Source: Parcubacteria group bacterium GW2011_GWD2_42_14
Lineage (GTDB): Bacteria; Patescibacteriota; Minisyncoccia; Phycocordibacterales; UBA12088
Assembly (NCBI GenBank): GCA_000998045.1
Contig: LCCS01000003.1
Location: 1 to 36,544 of the forward strand
Length of the DNA stretch: 36,544 nucleotides
Direction of reading: 5' to 3'
In this document: positions 28,943 to 34,928 of the stretch, in pieces
How the letters are laid out: each line of letters starts with the position of its first letter
How positions within the stretch are numbered: the stretch's first letter is position 1
Position numbers and translations under genes: made by a program
The notes under the pieces: generated by a model
Told to the model about the DNA's origin: nothing
The model's database searches: none
The model's input: only the letters and a program-made list of their open reading frames with translations

Positions 28943-29518
28943 ATGATAGCTCACCTTTCTGGGACAGTACTCACTACTAAAAACATTTCTATCGTGCTTG
29001 ATGTACATGGGGTTGGGTATCGTGTATTTTGCCCGCAACGGATACTTCTCGAACTCAAGGCTGGCGACGAGATAAGTCTGCATACACACCTCGCTGTACG
29101 AGAAGATGCCATGGATTTGTTTGGCTTTCCTACGGAAGACGAGCTCGAGCTCTTCACCCTCCTAATAGGTGTGAACGGCATCGGACCAAGATCCGCACTC
29201 GGTATTATTGGGCTTGAGAGTATTGATAAGCTCCTCGGTGCCATAGCTCGAGGAGATATCACCTACCTAACCAAAGTCAGCGGTGTTGGAAAGAAAAGTG
29301 CAGAAAAAATTGTACTTGAGCTTAAGGATAAAGTAGGTAGATTTGATATTGCAAACATGGAAGAATTCCGCCATGAAGACGAGGACGTACTCGAGGCACT
29401 CAAAACATTAGGCTATCGCACAGATGAAGCTCGGCAAGCATTACGTCTCATACCAGAAGAAATAAAAGAACAGGGAGAAATTATTAGAGAAGCCCTCAAG
29501 CTCCTTTCACGACAATAA
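28943..29518 (+). CDS. ruvA: Holliday junction branch migration protein RuvA
   Basis: Binds four-way junctions and loads RuvB. The N-terminal OB domain (MIAHLSGTVLTTKNISIVLD, GVGYRVF) is followed by the helix-hairpin-helix pair ELFTLLIGVNGIGPRSALGI and YLTKVSGVGKKSAEKIVLEL. The C-terminal RuvB-binding domain is LEALKTLGYRTDEARQALRL. 191 aa, normal. The Mur ligase gene follows after 4 nt. Confidence 0.97.
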   Translation: MIAHLSGTVLTTKNISIVLDVHGVGYRVFCPQRILLELKAGDEISLHTHLAVREDAMDLFGFPTEDELELFTLLIGVNGIGPRSALGIIGLESIDKLLGAIARGDITYLTKVSGVGKKSAEKIVLELKDKVGRFDIANMEEFRHEDEDVLEALKTLGYRTDEARQALRLIPEEIKEQGEIIREALKLLSRQ

Positions 29519-29522
29519 TCGT

Positions 29523-30800
29523 ATGGAAAAACTACTCAGACGTATCAAACGCATCATACCGAAACAAGTATTCCGTGCGCTTCAACCACTCTACCATAGT
29601 CTACTTGCAACCATAGGTGCTGTCCGCTATAGCTTCCCTTCTCGCAAACTGTACGTAATCGGTATCACAGGAACAAAAGGAAAAAGTACTGTTTCTGAGT
29701 TGGTGACTGCCATTCTTGAAGAAGCCGGTCATACAGTGGCGCTCTCAAATACCATACGAATAAAAATAGCCGACGAATCGCAACCAAACATGTACAAAAT
29801 GAGCATGCCTGGTCGTTTTTTCATACAAAAATTCCTTGCCCAGGCGGTTAAGGAAGATTGCGCTTTCGCTGTACTTGAAATGACAAGCGAGGGTGCAAAA
29901 ATGAATAGGCACAAACACATTGAAATGAATGCACTCATATTTACCAATCTGTCACCTGAACATATCGAGAGTCATGGTTCGTTTGAAGCATACCGTGACG
30001 CCAAACTTCTCCTTAAAGATGCTCTCCTTGCTTCACCGAAGCCAAATCGCATCCTTGTCGCAAATACAGACGACGATCACGGAACTCTGTTTCTTGAAAC
30101 GCATGGTAGCGAAGTTGCTACTCTATCCTACAGTTTGAAAAAGGCAGAACCTTACGTTACGAACGAGCGTGGCACCTTACTCACGTTTGAAGGCACCTCA
30201 ATACACTCTCCCCTCCCTGGAACATTTAATATTTACAACATACTTGCAGCTGCAACGTTAACAAGAGCTATAGGTATCAAACGTGAGGTTATTAAACGTG
30301 CAGTGGAAAAGCTTTCCATCGTAAAAGGTCGTGTGGAACGTATTGAAGAAGGACAGAAGTTTGATGTAATTGTCGACTATGCACATACTGCCGATTCACT
30401 TGAAAAGCTGTACACCTCTTTTCCAAATTCTCGAAAAATTTGCGTCCTTGGCAACTGTGGTGGTGGGCGGGATGCGGCAAAACGTCCTGTAATGGCAAAG
30501 ATTGCTGAGAAATACTGCAGTGAAATAATCCTCACTAACGAAGATCCCTACGATGAGGACCCAAAAAAAATACTTGAAGAAATGCAAGCAGGGCTTGAGA
30601 AGAAAAAAGCTACAGTGATACTCGACAGGAGACTCGCGATACGTCACGCACTCACACGAGCAAGTGAAGATGACATAGTGCTTATCACCGGCAAGGGTAC
30701 CGACCCGTACATCATGGAAGCTAATGGTAAAAAAACTGAATGGAGTGACGAGCGTGTTGCTCGCGAAGAACTAAGCAAATTACTCAATAAGTCTGAATAG
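29523..30800 (+). CDS. MurE-like Mur ligase
   Basis: ATP-dependent ligase of the UDP-MurNAc-tripeptide synthetase type, adding the third residue of the peptidoglycan stem. IGITGTKGKSTVSELVTAIL is the P-loop, EMTSEGAKMNRHKHIE and NLSPEHIESHGSFEAYRDAK are central-domain motifs, and VIVDYAHTADSLEKLY plus CVLGNCGGGRDAAKRPVMA belong to the C-terminal domain. At 425 aa the N-terminal UDP-binding domain is reduced to about 45 residues, unlike full MurE (about 490 aa). Whether it is the main MurE or a variant acting on another substrate is open. Confidence 0.88.
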   Translation: MEKLLRRIKRIIPKQVFRALQPLYHSLLATIGAVRYSFPSRKLYVIGITGTKGKSTVSELVTAILEEAGHTVALSNTIRIKIADESQPNMYKMSMPGRFFIQKFLAQAVKEDCAFAVLEMTSEGAKMNRHKHIEMNALIFTNLSPEHIESHGSFEAYRDAKLLLKDALLASPKPNRILVANTDDDHGTLFLETHGSEVATLSYSLKKAEPYVTNERGTLLTFEGTSIHSPLPGTFNIYNILAAATLTRAIGIKREVIKRAVEKLSIVKGRVERIEEGQKFDVIVDYAHTADSLEKLYTSFPNSRKICVLGNCGGGRDAAKRPVMAKIAEKYCSEIILTNEDPYDEDPKKILEEMQAGLEKKKATVILDRRLAIRHALTRASEDDIVLITGKGTDPYIMEANGKKTEWSDERVAREELSKLLNKSE

Positions 30801-31250
30801 TACAATCCCAGCAGCGACCGCAACATTAAGTGATTCCTTTTCCCCTGCCATAGGTATCTCTACGATTCGATGACACATATCTAGTAGTTCTTGTTCTATA
30901 CCTTTTGTTTCTTCTCCAACAATGAGGGCTATATCTTTTTTATCTGGATACGACTCAGTGTAGGAAACTGAGGAGGCGTCTTGTTCAACTGCCACCACGA
31001 ACACATCTTTTTCTTTGAGTGTTTGAATTACCTCACGAACATCCTCCTCGTGTTTCCACACAACACTCTCCTCTGCCCCGAGTGCAACTTTAGCAATATC
31101 TGCACGCTTCCTTCCAAACCTGTCGATTGGAGCTGGTGTATAGCCACACAGGTACACTTTGCGTACACCAGCAGCATCCGCCGTTCGCAGAATAGACCCC
31201 ACGTTATGGGTACTTCGTATATTATGTAAAATAAGGTAAACAGTTTGCAT
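30780..31250 (-). CDS. SpoU/TrmH-family RNA 2'-O-methyltransferase
   Basis: SAM-dependent knotted methyltransferase. YLILHNIRSTHNVGSILRTA is motif 1 with catalytic Arg and Asn, IALIVGEETKGIEQELLDMC is motif 2 and VEIPMAGEKESLNVAVAAGI is motif 3 forming the SAM knot. The start MQTVYL has an AAGGAG ribosome binding site and gives 156 aa, a minimal catalytic form. Its 3' end overlaps the convergent Mur ligase gene by 21 nt. Confidence 0.92.
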   Translation of the reverse strand: MQTVYLILHNIRSTHNVGSILRTADAAGVRKVYLCGYTPAPIDRFGRKRADIAKVALGAEESVVWKHEEDVREVIQTLKEKDVFVVAVEQDASSVSYTESYPDKKDIALIVGEETKGIEQELLDMCHRIVEIPMAGEKESLNVAVAAGIVLFRLIE

Positions 31251-31268
31251 ACTCCTTGGTATACTTAT

Positions 31269-31390
31269 AGGACTTACGCAAACAGATGCAGTTCGAGGAA
31301 AACGAACAAAATGGAGTGAGTTGTACACGTCGTACAGTGAACGACATTTTGTGAAGTTTGACAACGAAGTGCGCTGTTTCCGTAAGTCCT
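31269..31390 (+). mobile_element. MITE-like repeat, copy E (122 bp)
   Basis: Ends AGGACTTACGCAAACAG and (complement) AGGACTTACGGAAACAG. Inner ACAAAATGG...ACATTTTGTG inverted segments. It lies between two divergent genes, and the doxX -10 box begins 3 nt after its right end. Confidence 0.8.
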
Positions 31391-31393
31391 AAC

Positions 31394-31399
31394 TATACT
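31394..31399 (+). promoter_or_regulatory. -10 box 6 nt upstream of doxX
   Basis: TATACT, then ACCTGT, then ATG at 31406. Any -35 would fall inside MITE-like copy E. Confidence 0.5.
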
Positions 31400-31405
31400 A
31401 CCTGT

Positions 31406-31789
31406 ATGATGTCCCTATTTCCAGCACTGTTTTCTTTTACATTGCCTGTCATTTTTTTACTTCGTTTTACCGTCGGGATATTTTTTCTTATGTTTGGGAT
31501 GCGTCTACTTCAAGCTGCGCGAGTCGCATACGCTCACGGGGTATTTGTAGGGATAGTGGGATATTTGTATGGACTCACCAAGCTTACCGTTGGGCTTCTA
31601 CTGCTAATGGGGGCATATACGCAACTAGCAGCGATATTTGGTATGTTTCTCACTATACTCACATACTTACAAGAATCTTCCTCACGGTCCAACAGTAGTG
31701 CTGAGCAGGTGCAAATTCTTTTGTTCATTATATGTCTCTCCCTTCTCTTCCTTGGTCCCGGGTTGTTTTCTTTTGACATACCTTTGTAG
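31406..31789 (+). CDS. DoxX-family membrane protein
   Basis: 127 aa with four membrane helices: FTLPVIFLLRFTVGIFFLMF, VGIVGYLYGLTKLTVGLLLL, TQLAAIFGMFLTILTYL and ILLFIICLSLLFLGPGLFSF. The final GPGLFSFDIPL matches the DoxX family end (usually GPGxxSLD). Function of bacterial DoxX proteins is not settled; redox and surfactant roles have been proposed. The start at MMSLFPA is chosen over a longer frame inside the MITE. Confidence 0.82.
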   Translation: MMSLFPALFSFTLPVIFLLRFTVGIFFLMFGMRLLQAARVAYAHGVFVGIVGYLYGLTKLTVGLLLLMGAYTQLAAIFGMFLTILTYLQESSSRSNSSAEQVQILLFIICLSLLFLGPGLFSFDIPL

Positions 31790-31870
31790 ACAAAAGGATA
31801 ATTTTATCGTAGTCTTTCTCAATCCGTGGTATTTTATACATCGGTTGTAGACGAAATAAATAAAGTTTTT

Positions 31871-31943
31871 CCGCCCATAGCTCAGTTGGTAGAGCAACGG
31901 CCTTTTAAGCCGCGGGTCGAAGGTTCGAATCCTTCTGGGCGGA
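31871..31943 (+). tRNA. tRNA-Lys (UUU anticodon)
   Basis: CCGCCCA pairs with TGGGCGG, A73; the C1-G72 first pair is unusual for an elongator tRNA. Anticodon stem CGGCC/GCCG region, loop CTTTTAA, anticodon TTT. D-arm TAGCTCAGTTGGTAGAGC and T-arm GAAGGTTCGAATCCTTC. No encoded CCA. Confidence 0.95.
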
Positions 31944-31990
31944 CATATCAAAAAAACACCTTTTGAGGGTGTTTTTTAATATGTCCGCCC
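31937..31990 (+). terminator. tRNA-Lys terminator extended into the acceptor strand
   Basis: GGGCGGACATAT (31937-31948) pairs with ATATGTCCGCCC (31979-31990); the inner AAAAAACACC/GGTGTTTTTT is a standard terminator stem. The outer arm is tRNA sequence. Confidence 0.85.
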
Positions 31991-32140
31991 AAGCGAGCAA
32001 ACCACTTTGCTCGCGTGAAGGATTCGAAGATGTTGAGGTTACCGCAACGACTCAGCACTTTCTAACGGAAAGAAAGTGCTGAGGAAGTGAGGTCCGAAAC
32101 ATGTACCGTTCCCGTAGGGAAAGAATCCTTCTGGAAGGAG
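31981..32140 (+). repeat. tRNA-Lys tail element with conserved core
   Basis: TGTCCGCCC, insert hairpin GCGAGCAAA/TTTGCTCGC, then GAAGGATTCGAA: the complement of the tRNA 3' end, split by the hairpin. Core blocks at 32019-32053 and 32081-32109 are identical to the tRNA-Arg element over 35 and 29 nt. Between them the stem CAGCACTTTC/GAAAGTGCTG replaces the different hairpin of the Arg element. GAATCCTTCTGG (32133 on) is a direct copy of the tRNA 3' strand. Confidence 0.8.
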
Positions 32141-32147
32141 AATAATT

Positions 32148-32684
32148 TTACATCATTTTTTCTTGTAACTTCGTTTGTTCAAGACGTATTTCATCAATAA
32201 TTACTTTTCGTACCTTTGACTCTAGTGACATAGTTTTTGGCGCATAACCTTCTGTGTACCCTGCTTTAGTAAGAATACCCTCGTTGTAGAGTTTTTTAAT
32301 TAAAGCAGAAAGAACTGTGGGGAATGGTTTTATTGGGCAACCATTGACGGCCTTACATCCTTCAACAGCTCCTTTATTATATTTTCCTAGTTCAATCTCA
32401 TTGATTATAGTGTTCCACTTAGCGTAAGCGACACGAGCATCTTTAGCAGTATCATTTTCTTGTTCAACCTTTTTTGTTTTAATTATATTATCTCCTCTCA
32501 AACTTTTAATTTCTGCTTTTAATTCTATATTTTCTGCCTTTAAAGTTGTAATCTGTGCCTTAAGCGAGTTTATGTATTTTGTTACTGTCAAATCGAGAGA
32601 TGAAGCGTTTATTTGAAACGGTGTACTCATTATTCCAATCACGGCGAGGAATATAAATACTTTTATTGTTTTAAATTTATTCAT
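32148..32684 (-). CDS. Exported coiled-coil protein, function unknown
   Basis: 178 aa with a signal peptide (IKVFIFLAVIGIMSTPFQIN, cleavage likely near NAS-S). A heptad-rich helix follows (ITTLKAENIELKAEIKSLRG) and then a domain with two Cys (VEGCKAVNGCPIKPFPTVL) that could form a disulfide. The C-terminus is charged and helical. AT-rich codon use differs from the core genes. It lies just after the tRNA-Lys tail element and before a solo copy of the core, so it may be accessory cargo. Confidence 0.75.
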   Translation of the reverse strand: MNKFKTIKVFIFLAVIGIMSTPFQINASSLDLTVTKYINSLKAQITTLKAENIELKAEIKSLRGDNIIKTKKVEQENDTAKDARVAYAKWNTIINEIELGKYNKGAVEGCKAVNGCPIKPFPTVLSALIKKLYNEGILTKAGYTEGYAPKTMSLESKVRKVIIDEIRLEQTKLQEKMM

Positions 32685-32934
32685 AACTCAAAATTATTTT
32701 TCTTTAATAAATACCCCTAAACACACCAAGAAATTTTTATATTTTAGTGTAATGATTTAGAATACACCTATACTAAAAATATAGAAAGTCACTTTGATAG
32801 ACTTGACCACTTTCTCCACTTACCAAACATGGAATGAATCCTTCTGATATATGACAACAAAACATACTGCCACAATTAACCCTATTTCTAAAAAAAGTCA
32901 CAAATATCAATGTGTATAAAGATAAGGTAACGTG

Positions 32935-32940
32935 TATAGT
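32935..32940 (+). promoter_or_regulatory. -10 box 7 nt upstream of the two-helix membrane protein
   Basis: TATAGT, then 7 nt, then ATG at 32948; almost leaderless. The upstream 32685-32934 interval is AT-rich and I see no gene in it. Confidence 0.4.
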
Positions 32941-32947
32941 ATGAAAT

Positions 32948-33649
32948 ATGGTAGAAGCTGTACAAATCGCTAAACTAATTCAGTCTGTAGTAATTTCGCT
33001 TGCAACAATATCTACAGGCGTCTGGGCTTTTAATACTTTTGCATATAAAGAAAAGATTGTTGAACTAAAACAATTAGCTCGCTCCCTCGTTAATTTTAGA
33101 CATGCTGTGCGCAGAGCCAGGAACCAACATTTTATTGATTGTTTAAGCAAATACACTAAAAATATTTCGACAGAATATTTACCTCCAGAAAAAGCCCCCT
33201 TAAGCACTGAAACAAAAAACATAATATCAATTGCTCAGGCTGAACTTGAAAGTGATTGTGAAGTTCTTCTACACGTACCTCGAGTATTACGTTTTTGGAG
33301 TCGTGCAACAGTAATGCGTTTTATACCAGAAGGAACTGACAGTAGCCCTATTAAAAATGACAGCGAAATGCAAGCTTTTGAAAAGGATATTCAGACTGTG
33401 TTATTTAAAATCGAGGATGAGGCAGAAAAACATGTTGCAATCTTTTACAAGATGAGAAAAATCATTAATAAACTCAAAGTAAGAGATTATGTGTCGCTTA
33501 TATTAATTGGAGGAAGTATTCTTTATCTTGTTTCAATAATGTTTCACTCATTTTTCACATTAAACTATGAACTTTCTTATTGGCAAATATCAACATCTTC
33601 ACTAATACTTTTGTTTGGTCTGGATTTTTACAAAAAAACAAATCATTAA
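32948..33649 (+). CDS. Membrane protein with a long cytoplasmic helical domain, function unknown
   Basis: 233 aa. An N-terminal hydrophobic helix (LIQSVVISLATISTGVWAF), a basic region (FRHAVRRARNQHF), about 120 mostly helical residues, then two helices near the C-terminus (YVSLILIGGSILYLVSIMF and a second from ISTSSLILLFGL). I do not recognise the family. AT-rich and flanked by tRNA-tail repeat copies, so probably acquired. Confidence 0.7.
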   Translation: MVEAVQIAKLIQSVVISLATISTGVWAFNTFAYKEKIVELKQLARSLVNFRHAVRRARNQHFIDCLSKYTKNISTEYLPPEKAPLSTETKNIISIAQAELESDCEVLLHVPRVLRFWSRATVMRFIPEGTDSSPIKNDSEMQAFEKDIQTVLFKIEDEAEKHVAIFYKMRKIINKLKVRDYVSLILIGGSILYLVSIMFHSFFTLNYELSYWQISTSSLILLFGLDFYKKTNH

Positions 33650-33663
33650 CAATATTTTATAGC

Positions 33664-33733
33664 GTCTCCGAGCCTGTCGAGGAGGAAGTGGGGTCCATTA
33701 CATGTACCATGTAATGGAATCCTTCTCCTCCTA
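33664..33733 (+). repeat. Solo, truncated copy of the tail-element core
   Basis: CTCCGAGCCTGTCGAGGAGG matches the Arg element hairpin, followed by GAAGTGGGGTCC, ATTACATGTACCATGTAAT and GAATCCTTCTCC. It has the right half only. The last part resembles the tRNA-Lys 3' strand, although no tRNA is adjacent (the nearest is 1.7 kb upstream). Confidence 0.7.
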
Positions 33734-33737
33734 GGCA

Positions 33738-33763
33738 AAATACTAGAACTCCCACTAGTATTT
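33738..33763. terminator. AAATACTAG/CTAGTATTT hairpin
   Basis: Nine-bp arms around an 8-nt loop; third member of the AATACTAG terminator family. A second hairpin TCCCGC/GCGGGA follows at 33775-33798 toward the convergent gene. Confidence 0.7.
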
Positions 33764-33817
33764 CAAAACACTTATCCCGCACAGTCACCTGCGCGGGATT
33801 ATCAAAGGTATTAGGTA

Positions 33818-34444
33818 TTACTCCTTATTTCGAATTGTTTGCGCAACAGCATCAAGAAATCTTACATCGGCTAACGTTTTCTCCGCAAAGTCTCGTCGTT
33901 GTCTAAGGTAGACCGTGTACTGCTTAGCCCGTACAACACTGTAAATAAGTATGCACGCAAGTATGATTTCAAGAGTAATCTTTATACTGTCAGCAATCCC
34001 GCCAGTAAGCCAACAACAGATAAGCCACACAAAAAGAGATAGTATCGGTAAAAAACTGACAAGTCGTTTTAATTCTTTTCTCAACCACTGCGCGCGGTTT
34101 ACCACTGCAGTTAAGTCAACAAATGAACCCTGATGCACGGACCTGAAGCTTACAATGTTTGCAAATTGTTCACGATATTTTTCAGCAACAATAACAAACA
34201 GCTTCGAATAACACGCTCTACGTCCAAACAAACACAGATTATTGTTCTCATCAATGAGTGGCCTAACCATTTCCTCGAACGTTGTTTCACCTTGCAAAAC
34301 TCGTTGTACTAAAGGGTCATTTTCTGCCCAAATGTTCAGTATTGATTGATACACTTCATGTCGATCAGACTTCTCAAAAAAACCGAGTAAATTCCAACTG
34401 TACTCTACGCATGCGCGAGAATACATTTCTCTTTTTTGTAACAT
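33818..34444 (-). CDS. Orphan membrane protein, 208 aa
   Basis: Unknown family. A strong CCGGAGGAGAA ribosome binding site fixes the ATG. The first 130 residues are cytoplasmic-looking with FGRRACYSKLFVIVAEKY and an ERxx-rich helix. Two membrane helices follow (FLPILSLFVWLICCWLTGGI and IKITLEIILACILIYSVV), then a basic tail (RQRRDFAEKTLADVRFLDA). Convergent with the neighbour at 32948 and separated from it by repeat hairpins. Confidence 0.72.
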   Translation of the reverse strand: MLQKREMYSRACVEYSWNLLGFFEKSDRHEVYQSILNIWAENDPLVQRVLQGETTFEEMVRPLIDENNNLCLFGRRACYSKLFVIVAEKYREQFANIVSFRSVHQGSFVDLTAVVNRAQWLRKELKRLVSFLPILSLFVWLICCWLTGGIADSIKITLEIILACILIYSVVRAKQYTVYLRQRRDFAEKTLADVRFLDAVAQTIRNKE

Positions 34445-34574
34445 TTTCTCCTCCGGTATATGTTTAATGATGTGAGCTAATATATTTCCATTTGGTAGCC
34501 TATAGGTATTTATTTCATTGTCAACAAGGGTTGTATTTCCCCACCCGCTCGCGTGCTGTCACTCAAATACATAG

Positions 34575-34580
34575 TAAACT
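34575..34580 (+). promoter_or_regulatory. -10 box 6 nt upstream of the DUF5665-like gene
   Basis: TAAACT, then ATTGAT, then ATG at 34587. Confidence 0.4.
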
Positions 34581-34586
34581 ATTGAT

Positions 34587-34859
34587 ATGGATTCAGACAC
34601 CCAAAACTTTCAGAAGAAAATTCTTGAGCAAATGGAAATACTGACAACCGATGCTGTTCGTCGTAATTCTGTAAAACATATTTTTTTTACTGGCGTTATA
34701 TATGGGGTTGGATTTTTTATTGGCTCCGCCATACTTGCCACAATAGTACTCGGAATACTCAGCCCTTGGATAGCAGAAATCGATTGGGTACGAGACAACT
34801 ACGAGCGCGGTGAGTCACTTAAAGAAGCCTCTCTACATGCACTCTTCGAAGAGAAGTAA
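34587..34859 (+). CDS. DUF5665-like small membrane protein
   Basis: 90 aa. An N-terminal helix (FQKKILEQMEILTTDAVRRN), one long glycine-containing membrane helix (FFTGVIYGVGFFIGSAILAT, IVLGIL), then WIAEIDWVRDNYERG. The layout is that of DUF5665-type proteins common in Patescibacteria and Firmicutes; function unknown. A weak CACTTTTTTATAAAAAGTA hairpin follows the stop. Confidence 0.7.
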   Translation: MDSDTQNFQKKILEQMEILTTDAVRRNSVKHIFFTGVIYGVGFFIGSAILATIVLGILSPWIAEIDWVRDNYERGESLKEASLHALFEEK

Positions 34860-34928
34860 GGTTGTATACGCACTTTTTTATAAAAAGTAATACTTTAATA
34901 CTACGGACAGGTAGTATACTTATACGTA

